This document shows positions 17,697 through 26,319 of a stretch of 64,000 nt of DNA, piece after piece. The position numbers were made by a program, and so were the translations under genes. The stretch's first letter is position 1. Every line of letters begins with the position of its first letter. The stretch is from NCBI RefSeq assembly GCF_014193655.1, contig NZ_JACHZQ010000006.1, forward strand, positions 1 through 64,000, given 5' to 3'. Below the pieces are notes generated by a model. That model saw only the letters and a program-made list of their open reading frames with translations, searched no databases and was not told the origin of the DNA. Source of the stretch: Rhizobium sp. BK313. GTDB taxonomy: Bacteria; Pseudomonadota; Alphaproteobacteria; Rhizobiales; Rhizobiaceae.

Positions 17697-18739
17697 TATT
17701 TTCCCTCCCCACTGGCGGCGCTCTCGTTGGCGACGATCCAGTCCATGTAGTCGTGAAACGCCTCCTTGCCGGAGCGCGGGCGCCAGTCGGTATCACGCTC
17801 GATCCGCGCCAGATCGTAGGCACCCCACATGCCATCCTTCAGCGCCGTGTCCTGGATGACGTTGGCGGTGTCGTGCGGGCTGACCTCAACCTGAAGGCCA
17901 GGCACACGCTCGCGCGCCCAACCGATGACATCCCCGATGGTGGAGGTGACGCCACTACCGATATTGTAGTGCCGGTAGCGCAAGCGCGGCGCTGATAGCA
18001 GCGCGATAATCGCCTTTGCCACATCGCCCGAATGCGCATAGTCGCCGACCGGCTCCAGGCTGTTGGGGCGGATTACCTCGCCTGAAAGCGCCATATGCGC
18101 AATCCGGTTCGGGACGTGGCGGAAATTGCGGCTTTCGGTCGCCCGGTCCATCGGACCGTAGACGGACGCCAGACGGACGCTCAGCGCTGACAATCCGAAG
18201 AGGTCGGCATAGCGATTGACAACCATTTCCGAGGCGAATTTCGAAATGCCGTAAAGTGTGAGCGGCGCGACATAGCCGTCCTCAGGCAGCGGTTCTCCCG
18301 CCCAATCCGGACCATGATGGCGATAGACCGATCCAGAGCTGACATACACAAAGCGTTTTACCGAGGGCTTGCTTCGTGCCCATTCCAGGACCCGCACAGT
18401 CCCCATGAGATTGACGTCAACGATGCGCGCCGGGTCCTCGGCCTCCGGCTGACGCTTGGCTTCCGTCGCGGTGCCGCGCGAAATCGGCGTGATCGTTGCG
18501 CCATGCACGACGGCCGAAATGCTATGCGCATCCAGAAGGCCAGCCCATTGATCCGAATCCAATATATCGGCGGCAATCACCGTCAACCGATCGCGAACAG
18601 GCGCGAAATAGCGTTCGGCCATCGCGTCCAGACCGGAGCGGTCCAGGATGACCGCGCGGGCGGCGGGATCGCGGTCAAGCCATTCGCGAACCAGAACGCT
18701 CATAACGAAACCGGTGCCGCCGGTTACAAGAAGAGTCAT
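17696..18739 (-). CDS. NAD-dependent epimerase/dehydratase family protein
   Basis: The 347-residue extended SDR begins MTLLVTGGTGFVMSVLV (the NAD-binding TGGTGF), has YVSSGSVY, and the catalytic YGISK. This is the fold of nucleotide-sugar epimerases and related lactone or aldehyde reductases. The ATG at 18739 is preferred over one 12 bases upstream because of the spacing to a purine-rich ribosome site. In this operon it may act on a non-sugar intermediate; there are no glycosyltransferases nearby. Confidence 0.82.
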   Translation of the reverse strand: MTLLVTGGTGFVMSVLVREWLDRDPAARAVILDRSGLDAMAERYFAPVRDRLTVIAADILDSDQWAGLLDAHSISAVVHGATITPISRGTATEAKRQPEAEDPARIVDVNLMGTVRVLEWARSKPSVKRFVYVSSGSVYRHHGPDWAGEPLPEDGYVAPLTLYGISKFASEMVVNRYADLFGLSALSVRLASVYGPMDRATESRNFRHVPNRIAHMALSGEVIRPNSLEPVGDYAHSGDVAKAIIALLSAPRLRYRHYNIGSGVTSTIGDVIGWARERVPGLQVEVSPHDTANVIQDTALKDGMWGAYDLARIERDTDWRPRSGKEAFHDYMDWIVANESAASGEGK

Positions 18740-18775
18740 CTCGAAATCCATTCCATTTTATCGTGTGAAGGACAT

Positions 18776-19564
18776 TCAGCGAGTGGCATAACCGCCATCC
18801 ACGAGCAGGTCGGTGCCGGTGACAAAGGAGGCATCGGAGGAAAGAAGGAAGGCTGCCACAGCAGCGATCTCATCCGGTTGTCCGATCCGTCCGAGCAGGT
18901 GCGCCGGCCCGAGACTTTCATTGGCCGCCACAAGATCGGGCCAGCGCTGAAGAAGTCTTGGCGTCGCCACTGCCCCTGGCGACAGGCTGTTGACGCGAAT
19001 GCCATCGGCGGCATGATCGACAGCCATGGCCTTGGCGAGATGGATAAGGCCGGCCTTGGCCGCGCAATAAGCCACCGCCTTGCGGGTCGCGACGTGGCCG
19101 AACTGCGAGGCGATCAACACGATCGAGCCGCCGCCGCCCGATATCATCAGCGGTATGGAAAACTTGCTTGCAAGAAAGGCCCCTGTCAGGCTGACGTCGA
19201 TTTCCAGCCGCCATTGCTCTTCACTGAGATCGACCACCGTACCATCCAGCGACGGCGCGGCTGCATTGTGCACCAAGCCGTCGAGACGTCCGAAGCGAGC
19301 ACGCACGGCCTCCACCGCCCGCTCCATCGACCTTTGGTCGGTGACATCGCAGCGGACAGCCATGGCGGCGGTTCCCAAAGCTTCGGCAAGGTTTGTGGCG
19401 GCATCCGACGAATGATCTGCGCAGACGACGCTCGCTCCTTCAGCCACACAGCGGCGTGCGATCGCAGCGCCTATACCGCTGGCCGCTCCGGTGATCATGA
19501 TCACCTTTCCGGTGAGTCTTTCGGTTACGGGCCTTTCGGCCATGAGATTGTCGGCCTGCCTCAT
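18776..19564 (-). CDS. SDR-family NAD(P)-dependent oxidoreductase
   Basis: The 262-residue protein has TGAASGIG, HNAAAP, IASQFG, YCAAK and the C-terminal TGTDLLVDGGY, all the elements of a functional classical SDR. Its start overlaps the hydantoinase stop by 4 bases (ATGA), which shows coupled translation. It is the third SDR-type gene in the operon besides the extended SDR. A dehydrogenation step after ring opening is a reasonable inference. Confidence 0.88.
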   Translation of the reverse strand: MRQADNLMAERPVTERLTGKVIMITGAASGIGAAIARRCVAEGASVVCADHSSDAATNLAEALGTAAMAVRCDVTDQRSMERAVEAVRARFGRLDGLVHNAAAPSLDGTVVDLSEEQWRLEIDVSLTGAFLASKFSIPLMISGGGGSIVLIASQFGHVATRKAVAYCAAKAGLIHLAKAMAVDHAADGIRVNSLSPGAVATPRLLQRWPDLVAANESLGPAHLLGRIGQPDEIAAVAAFLLSSDASFVTGTDLLVDGGYATR

Positions 19565-20994
19565 GACGCAAGAATCCGCGAAAGAGCCTGCTGCGGCGGA
19601 AAAGGCCGCTGGCGGGGGATAAACTGCCCGCGCCCCGGCTGCGACAGCACCTTGCCGTCATCCCAGACCAGTTCGCCGCGCGAGATGGTCATGATGGGCC
19701 AGCCGCGCACCGTCTGCCCCTCATAGGGCGTGTGATCGGTAGCATGGTGCAAAAGGTCGTTGCTGATCGTGACGACACGCTCGGCATCCCATATGGCGAG
19801 ATCGGCGTCGGAGCCGACGGCAATCACACCCTTGCGCGGATAGAGCCCAAAGAGGCGGGCTGGTGCCGCCGATGTGAGATCGACGAACTTCTGCAGCGAG
19901 ATCCGGCCGCCATTGACGCCAGCCGAAAACAGCAGCGCCAGCCGTGTTTCGATACCGGGGATGCCGTTCGGAATCCGATGGAACGGGGTATCCGGGCCGC
20001 CTGCAATCTTGTCAGCGTAATTCCACGGCGAATGGTCGGAGGAAAACACCTCGAGCGTGCCATCCAGAATGCCGTCCCAGATCGCCGGCTGATTGGACTT
20101 GTCGCGTGGCGGCGGTGTGCAAACGCATTTCGATCCGGAAAGATCATGCGTGTCGATGTCTTCTGCAGAGAGGAAGAGATATTGCGGGCATGTCTCGGCA
20201 TAAATGGGCAGGCCGCGCGCTTTCGCACGGCGTATTTCGTCGACCGCGCCACCAGCGGCAACATGGCTGACAAGGATCGGCGTTTCGATCAGTTCCGAGA
20301 GGCTGATGGCGCGGTGGGTCGCCTCACGGTCGCCGATCGCGGAATGAGCCTTTTCGTGATAGCGAAGCTGCGTCTTGCGGGCCGCGATGAACTTTTCAGT
20401 CAACCAGCGGATGCAGGCGTCGTTCTCGGCATGGACCATCACCATCGCGCCTTCGGACCGGGCAAGATCGAGGACGTTCAGGACCTCGTAGTCATCAAGC
20501 TTCAGCCCGTCATAGGTCAGGTAGATCTTCATCGAGGTGCAGCCTTCGGCGATCAGCGCCGGAATCTCGTCGCGAAGCACCTCGGGCGACGGATCGCCGA
20601 CAATCAGATGAATGCCGTAGTCTATATGCGCTTTCGGCCTTGCCCGCTCATGATAATCCTCGACGATGTCGCGCAGCGACTGGCCGCGCATCTGCATCGC
20701 AAAGGGGACGACCGTCGTCGTTCCACCGCAGAGTGCCGACAATGTGCCCGTATTGAAGTCGTCGGCAGTCGCCTTTCCCTCCCAGGGCTGCTGATCCATA
20801 TGGCAATGGCTGTCGACGCCACCGGGCAGCACGAGGCGTCCCTCGGCCGATATCTCTTGGCTGCCCTTCGGCAGATCAGAGCCGAGAGCGGCAATCACGC
20901 CATTGCGTACCCCGACATCAAGTTCACGCGTGTCGTTCGGCAGCACCACGCGGCCGCCGCGGATCACGAGGTCAAAAACAGGTTCGTTGCTCAT
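19561..20994 (-). CDS. Dihydropyrimidinase/D-hydantoinase family cyclic amidohydrolase
   Basis: The 477-residue protein carries the full binuclear metal site of hydantoinases. It has DSHCH (His63, His65), the carboxylated lysine in TSMKIYLTYDG (Lys156), VHAEN (His188), SHVAAGG, and a late SSDHSPW aspartate. Family members open five- or six-membered cyclic ureides (hydantoins, dihydropyrimidines) hydrolytically. The ATG at 20994 overlaps the MFS stop by 4 bases. It is the most conventional catalytic enzyme of the operon and the best guide to its substrate class. Confidence 0.88.
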   Translation of the reverse strand: MSNEPVFDLVIRGGRVVLPNDTRELDVGVRNGVIAALGSDLPKGSQEISAEGRLVLPGGVDSHCHMDQQPWEGKATADDFNTGTLSALCGGTTTVVPFAMQMRGQSLRDIVEDYHERARPKAHIDYGIHLIVGDPSPEVLRDEIPALIAEGCTSMKIYLTYDGLKLDDYEVLNVLDLARSEGAMVMVHAENDACIRWLTEKFIAARKTQLRYHEKAHSAIGDREATHRAISLSELIETPILVSHVAAGGAVDEIRRAKARGLPIYAETCPQYLFLSAEDIDTHDLSGSKCVCTPPPRDKSNQPAIWDGILDGTLEVFSSDHSPWNYADKIAGGPDTPFHRIPNGIPGIETRLALLFSAGVNGGRISLQKFVDLTSAAPARLFGLYPRKGVIAVGSDADLAIWDAERVVTISNDLLHHATDHTPYEGQTVRGWPIMTISRGELVWDDGKVLSQPGRGQFIPRQRPFPPQQALSRILAS

Positions 20995-22262
20995 TCGCTT
21001 ATTCCCGAGGCTATGCAATCTGATCCAACGCTTCTTGGAAGAGACGCGCGACGGCGCAGAAGATTGTAACTTGCAGCGACAGCGACGAACGCGGCGCCGC
21101 TACCGAGCATGACAAACAGCATTAGCGGCGCTACGCGCTCCATCAGATCGGCGGCGACCCCTGGCGTCATGACGTTGCCGATTGAATAGAGCAACAACAG
21201 CCCGCCTGACGCCGACACCATATGGCGGCTTTCGATCTGCGAATTGGCAAAGGCAATCGCAACGGGGTAGATCGTCAGCGCCGTCGCTCCGTAGGCGAAG
21301 AAGAGCACAAACAGCAACGGTGCGAACCGGTTTCCTGCCCAGACGATCGCAGCGCAGAGCGACGCGGCGAGGATACCCTGCACAAGCAATATCAGCCGAC
21401 GGTCCAAACGATCCGACAGCCAGCCGATCGGCGCCTGTGCGAGCATGCCGCCAATGCTGAACGCAGTGACCAACCCGACGGCCGTTACCGCGGGGAGTCC
21501 GACATGACCGCCATATATCGGCGTCATGGCAAAGACATTCATGTTCGTCATGCCCGCTTGGAACACGCCAACGATGGTCACTGGCGCAAGCAACGCGAGA
21601 CGCCAGAGGCCGTAGCGCTGCTCGGAGGGAGCGACCGTCAAAGGGTCCGGCTCCAGCTGCCATACCGGCAGAGATGGCCAACGGCCGCCGATGAACTTGC
21701 AATAAAAGAGGCCCAAAACGATCGTAACGGCTGCGATCAGGAATAGATGCGGCGAATGCGGTCCGGCCACTTCCACCATCAGCTGTCCAAAAAGCACCGC
21801 AAGCGAGGTCATCATCATATAGAGCGAAAAGTACCTGCCGCGATTGCGGTGGTCGGCATAAAGATTGATCCAGCTTTCCGAAACGATGAACAGGGCGGCC
21901 ATCGACAGCCCGCTCACCAACCTCAAGCAGACCCACACGGGGATCAGCGTCGTCATGGTGAAGCCGCATGTCGCAAGCGCCGCCAGCAGAGACACAAGCA
22001 AAAAACTCCGCTCGTGGCCGAGGCTGCCAACCAGGAAGCGAGTGATAAGGCAACCAGCAAAAAAGCCGACCGGAAAAGCGGTCAATACAATCTGGACGAC
22101 ATGCGGATCGATGCCGGGATCGCTCAAATGAAGCGATACCGCTGTTGTCAGCAAACTGTTGCCGGTTCCGACAACACAGATGCTTGCCATGATCGGCAGG
22201 ATGGCTCGGGAGCGCTCCGCTTTCTGCCACAGCCTTGCGACGGATGACGACAATCGATCCAC
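20991..22262 (-). CDS. MFS transporter
   Basis: The 423-residue membrane protein has about 12 hydrophobic segments and the MFS loop FLVGSLGHERSF after helix 2 with GWLSDRLDRR after helix 8. The likely start is GTG at 22262, only 2 bases after the stop of the ABC ATPase gene. Its place between an ABC importer and a hydantoinase suggests uptake of a second form of the substrate or export of a product. The direction cannot be read from sequence. Confidence 0.85.
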   Translation of the reverse strand: MDRLSSSVARLWQKAERSRAILPIMASICVVGTGNSLLTTAVSLHLSDPGIDPHVVQIVLTAFPVGFFAGCLITRFLVGSLGHERSFLLVSLLAALATCGFTMTTLIPVWVCLRLVSGLSMAALFIVSESWINLYADHRNRGRYFSLYMMMTSLAVLFGQLMVEVAGPHSPHLFLIAAVTIVLGLFYCKFIGGRWPSLPVWQLEPDPLTVAPSEQRYGLWRLALLAPVTIVGVFQAGMTNMNVFAMTPIYGGHVGLPAVTAVGLVTAFSIGGMLAQAPIGWLSDRLDRRLILLVQGILAASLCAAIVWAGNRFAPLLFVLFFAYGATALTIYPVAIAFANSQIESRHMVSASGGLLLLYSIGNVMTPGVAADLMERVAPLMLFVMLGSGAAFVAVAASYNLLRRRASLPRSVGSDCIASGISE

Positions 22263-22264
22263 GA

Positions 22265-24325
22265 TTATACCTGCCCTTCCGGCAATGTTTCGAACGCAGG
22301 CAGCGTCGCGCGCAATTGCGCCTCATCGATATGACAGGCGATCTCGTGCGTTTGCGACATTTTGCGGATGGGCGGAGGGACGCTATCGCAGATTCCGCCG
22401 ACCTTTCGGTGGCAACGCGTTGCAAACCGACAGCCGGCGGGCACGTTGACCGGGCTTGGCGTATCGCCGCCAAGCTGAATGCGTTCGCGTGGCTTCTCGT
22501 CGAGATTTGGGCTGCGGATCGCCGAAATCAGGGCTTCCGTATAGGGATGTGTGCCCCCGCCGAAGACCTCCTCGACAGTGCCCTGCTCCATGACCTTGCC
22601 AAGGTACATCACGACCACCTTGTCGGCGACGTGGCGGACAAGCGCCAAATCATGGCTGATGAAGAGCATGGTGGTGTGCTTCTCTCTCTGGATGTCGAGA
22701 AGCAGCGTGACAACGGCGGCCTGGACCGAGACGTCGAGCGCGGAGACCGGTTCGTCGGCGACGATCAGCGATGGATCGGCGGCAAAGGCGCGGGCGATGG
22801 CAATACGTTGCTTCTGTCCACCGGAGAGCTGGTTTGGCTTGCGGTCGGCAACAGCCGACGATAGGCGCACCATTTGCAGAAGCTCGCCCACGCGCTGCTC
22901 GATCGCCGCCTTGCCCTTTCGGACACCGAACTTCTTGATCGAGCGCCGGATTGAAAACGCCGCGGAATGCGACGGATTGAGCGTGCTGTCGGGATTCTGG
23001 AAAATCATCTGGACGGACTGCAGAAGGTGGCGCGGACGGTCTCGCGCCTGGAGTTCGGCAATGTTTTCCCCAGCCAGCCGAATTTGTCCGGACGTCGCGC
23101 GATCCAAACCCGTAACAATGCGCGCCAATGTCGATTTTCCGCAGCCGGATTCTCCGACGAGCGCGACAATCTCCGCCTTATCGGCGCTGAAGGAGACGGC
23201 TTCATTCGCCTTGAGCGTTTTGTTGGCGCCAACCCTGTAAAGCTTGGTCAGATCCGAGACCGCTATTGCTTCGGTCTGCGTTTGGGCATTGCCAATCTCT
23301 GCAAGCGGTTGGGGGGTGGCACGGTGCATGTCCGGCCACCGGGCGCAGCGCACGAGATGATCTTCACCAATATTTTCGAGTTCGAGATCAGGCCGGTCGC
23401 AGAGACCGGCGGTGAAACTTGAACAGCGCGGTGCGAAGGAACAGCCGACCGGCCGTTCCTGCGGCAGCGGAATGTGGCCAGGGATGGCGGCAAGCGAGCG
23501 GCTACGCTTGTCATGCGCGATATCCGGAATGCAGTCGATCAGCCCCTGCGTATAGGGATGGCGTGGTTTGCGGAAGAGATCGCCCGTCGTCCCCTCCTCC
23601 ACCATTTCGCCGGAATACATGATGCCGACCCGATCGCAGGTTTCGGCGATCAGCCCGAGATTGTGGGAGATGAACAAAAGGCTGGTGGAGTAGCGCCGAC
23701 GCAACTCGCCGATGAGATCGATGACGGCCGCTTCCACCGTCACATCGAGGCCGGTCGTCGGCTCGTCTAGGAGCAGCAGCGACGGACGCGCCAGCAAGGC
23801 CATAGCGATGACGACGCGCTGTTGCTGGCCGCCGGAGAGTTGATGCGGATAACGCTTCAGCATATCGCCTGCATCCGGCAGGCGCACATCCGCCAACATG
23901 GCGGCAGCCATCTCCATGGCCTCTTTTCGCGTGGCTCCGAGATGCAGCAGCGGCACTTCCGCAAGCTGAGCACCAATCGTCTTGACCGGATTGAGCGCGC
24001 TCATCGGGTCCTGATAAACCATTGCGATCCTGCGACCCCTGATGGCGCGAAGCTCTTTCGCGCTGGAGCCGACCAATTCCTTGCCCTCAAAGCGGATGCT
24101 GCCCTCGGCGATCACGCCGGTATTGCCGAGATAGCCCATGATCGCCATGGCGGTCGTGCTCTTGCCGCAACCGGATTCCCCGACAAGGCCGTAGCTTTCT
24201 CCCGCCTTTACGCTGAAGGACAGGTTGGGGACGGCAACCACGGTTTCGCTCTTCCCGCGGAACTCGATCCTCAGATCCTTGATATCGAGAACGGTATCGG
24301 AATCGGACGGTGATTTGCCGGACAT
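22265..24325 (-). CDS. Dipeptide-type ABC transporter ATPase, DppD-DppF fusion
   Basis: The 686-residue protein joins two complete ATPase halves. Each has Walker A GESGCGKST, a signature (LSGGQQQR and LSGGQKQR) and a Walker B followed by DEP. Each is followed by the oligopeptide C-terminal region with clustered cysteines (CSFAPRCSSF, CRFATRCHRK). The start at 24325 follows AAGGAG; an in-frame ATG at 24361 overlaps the permease stop. It powers import through the two permeases encoded just upstream. Confidence 0.92.
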   Translation of the reverse strand: MSGKSPSDSDTVLDIKDLRIEFRGKSETVVAVPNLSFSVKAGESYGLVGESGCGKSTTAMAIMGYLGNTGVIAEGSIRFEGKELVGSSAKELRAIRGRRIAMVYQDPMSALNPVKTIGAQLAEVPLLHLGATRKEAMEMAAAMLADVRLPDAGDMLKRYPHQLSGGQQQRVVIAMALLARPSLLLLDEPTTGLDVTVEAAVIDLIGELRRRYSTSLLFISHNLGLIAETCDRVGIMYSGEMVEEGTTGDLFRKPRHPYTQGLIDCIPDIAHDKRSRSLAAIPGHIPLPQERPVGCSFAPRCSSFTAGLCDRPDLELENIGEDHLVRCARWPDMHRATPQPLAEIGNAQTQTEAIAVSDLTKLYRVGANKTLKANEAVSFSADKAEIVALVGESGCGKSTLARIVTGLDRATSGQIRLAGENIAELQARDRPRHLLQSVQMIFQNPDSTLNPSHSAAFSIRRSIKKFGVRKGKAAIEQRVGELLQMVRLSSAVADRKPNQLSGGQKQRIAIARAFAADPSLIVADEPVSALDVSVQAAVVTLLLDIQREKHTTMLFISHDLALVRHVADKVVVMYLGKVMEQGTVEEVFGGGTHPYTEALISAIRSPNLDEKPRERIQLGGDTPSPVNVPAGCRFATRCHRKVGGICDSVPPPIRKMSQTHEIACHIDEAQLRATLPAFETLPEGQV

Positions 24326-24357
24326 AGCCGCTCCTTTAGGGCTGGATATGATCAGGT

Positions 24358-25233
24358 TCATGGCTTCCAAGCCTCTCGCATACCGTCGGCCAACAGGTTG
24401 AAGCCAAGAACGAGGCTGACGAGCGCTGCAGACGGTACCAACGACATCAGTGGCCAGACGTTGAGAACGGTCACACTCTCCTTGACCATCCCGCCCCAAT
24501 CCGGATTCGGTGGCGGCAGGCCGAGACCAAGGAAGCCGAGGATACCGATGGTAATGATAGTGTAGCCTATGCGAAGGCAGGCATCGACGATCAGCATGCT
24601 GCGGCAGTTGGGCAGAAGCTCGACCAGCATGATGTAGATCGTGCTCTCGGCCCTGAGTTTAGCCGCGGCGATATATTCCTGCTCCTTGAGGCCAAGGACC
24701 AGGCCGCGGGTGATACGGCCGATGCCAGGGGCCGAGGCGATCGTCGTGGCGATCACGATGTTCAGAACCGATGGGCCTATATTGGCAATCAGGATGACGT
24801 AGATCACCAGCACCGGGAACGCCAGGATGATGTCGGAGAAACGGCTGATGATGGTGTCGATCCAGCCGCCGTAGTAACCGGCAACCATACCCATCGTGAT
24901 GCCGACGATCATTGCGACGGCAACCGAAAGCGGCGCGACGGACAATACCGTTCGCGCACCGAAGACAAGCCGCGAGAGCACATCACGGCCGAGAACGTCG
25001 GTACCCAACCAATGAGCTGCAGAGGGATAGGGATTGCCCATTGCCATGACGTCGGAATCGGTCGGCGACGGAAGCGGCAGGATCGGCGCAAGCAGGGCCG
25101 CGGCAACCCAGAAGACGACCAGAAACAGGCCGACGACCGCCGTTTTGGAATAGAAGATTCGCATCCAATTCGGGCGTGCACGGCGTTGTGCAGGTGCCAA
25201 TTTGACTTCAGCGAGATTGTCTTGCAGCGCCAT
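24358..25233 (-). CDS. Dipeptide-type ABC transporter permease (DppC-like)
   Basis: The 291-residue permease begins with a cytoplasmic tail and a first membrane segment (VVGLFLVVFWVAAALLAPIL). It continues with HWLGTDVLGRDVLSRL, a hallmark of DppC/OppC proteins. The family loop with AAKLRAES contacts the ATPase. It is 3 bases downstream of the DppB-like gene and overlaps the possible upstream start of the ATPase. It forms the translocation channel with DppB. Confidence 0.9.
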   Translation of the reverse strand: MALQDNLAEVKLAPAQRRARPNWMRIFYSKTAVVGLFLVVFWVAAALLAPILPLPSPTDSDVMAMGNPYPSAAHWLGTDVLGRDVLSRLVFGARTVLSVAPLSVAVAMIVGITMGMVAGYYGGWIDTIISRFSDIILAFPVLVIYVILIANIGPSVLNIVIATTIASAPGIGRITRGLVLGLKEQEYIAAAKLRAESTIYIMLVELLPNCRSMLIVDACLRIGYTIITIGILGFLGLGLPPPNPDWGGMVKESVTVLNVWPLMSLVPSAALVSLVLGFNLLADGMREAWKP

Positions 25234-25236
25234 GGT

Positions 25237-26250
25237 TTACCTCACACGGATGCGTGGATCGAGCAGCATGTAGCCAAGGTCGCCGAGCAACTGCGTAACG
25301 ACGGCAATAGCGACGGTGATCAGCGTGGCCGCCTCGAGCGTCGAGATGTCTCCGAAGAGGCTTGCTTCGAGGATCAGGCGGCCGAAGCCCGGATAGGCAA
25401 AGACCAGCTCCGTCACGACAACGCCGCTGATGAGAAAGTTGATTTGAAGGAGCAGCACCGTGAAAGGCGCGATCATGGCATTGCGGAGCGCGTGACCGAG
25501 GATGACGCGGCGCGTGCTCATGCCCTTCAGCACGGCGGTGCGGATATAGGGCCGTTCCATAACGCCGATCATCGAAACGCGGATCATGCGGGCGACATAG
25601 CCGAAGTCATAGATCACGAGCACGGCGACCGGCAGGACGAACTGATAGGGAATTGCCCAGCCGCCATCGCTGTTGAGGGGACTGGTTCCCGGCAGGATCG
25701 GCCAGAGGATGACGAACAAGGTCACCAGAAAGACACCGGAGGCGAATTCGGGAATGGACGTGAAGGTGATACATATGACCGACAACGTCCTGTCGAGCGC
25801 TCCGCCCTCCTTCAAGCCTGAGAGAACGCCGAAGATGATCGACAGCGGCACGATCAGCAGAAAGGCGAGACCGGCAAGAATCGCGGTGTTGCCGAGCCTG
25901 TTCCAGATTACGTCGTTAACCGGCAGCTTGTTGAGCGTCGAATAGCCAAAATTGCCGAAATATTGCGCGCCGCGCGAATCCTTGAAATTCAGACCCGTGC
26001 TTGGGTCTTGCAGCGGATCGGGAATGGCGCCGACGAGAACACCAAGCCAACGCCCATAACGGACAAGCAGGGGATCATTGGCCTTGAGCTTTTCGGTCAG
26101 CAGGTCGACCTGCTGCTGCGTTGCAAATGGCCCGAGTGATTTGCGTGCCACGCTGCCCGGCGTAAATTCGCAGACTGCGAACACCAGAAATGATGCGCAA
26201 AGCATTGTCAGCAGCATCATCGCCAATCGATTGAGCAGGAATTTCGTCAT
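25237..26250 (-). CDS. Dipeptide-type ABC transporter permease (DppB-like)
   Basis: The protein starts MTKFLLNRLAMMLLTMLCASFLVFAV, the usual N-terminal membrane anchor of DppB/OppB, giving 337 residues. In-frame GTG (26277) and ATG (26271) codons lie upstream but have weaker ribosome sites. A large periplasmic segment after the first helix and the TAVLKGMSTRRVILGHALRN loop are typical. The partner is the DppC-like permease 3 bases downstream. Confidence 0.88.
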   Translation of the reverse strand: MTKFLLNRLAMMLLTMLCASFLVFAVCEFTPGSVARKSLGPFATQQQVDLLTEKLKANDPLLVRYGRWLGVLVGAIPDPLQDPSTGLNFKDSRGAQYFGNFGYSTLNKLPVNDVIWNRLGNTAILAGLAFLLIVPLSIIFGVLSGLKEGGALDRTLSVICITFTSIPEFASGVFLVTLFVILWPILPGTSPLNSDGGWAIPYQFVLPVAVLVIYDFGYVARMIRVSMIGVMERPYIRTAVLKGMSTRRVILGHALRNAMIAPFTVLLLQINFLISGVVVTELVFAYPGFGRLILEASLFGDISTLEAATLITVAIAVVTQLLGDLGYMLLDPRIRVR

Positions 26251-26319
26251 GGTCGTCAATTCCGTCGACATCGGCACCGCACCCGGCCGCCCGAAGGCGG
26301 CCAGGCGCGGGCCGGGAGA

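Noticed and set aside
18314..21069. Two long plus-strand frames (about 470 and 445 codons)
   Set aside because: They are antisense shadows of the SDR, epimerase and hydantoinase genes, without ribosome sites or recognisable domains.
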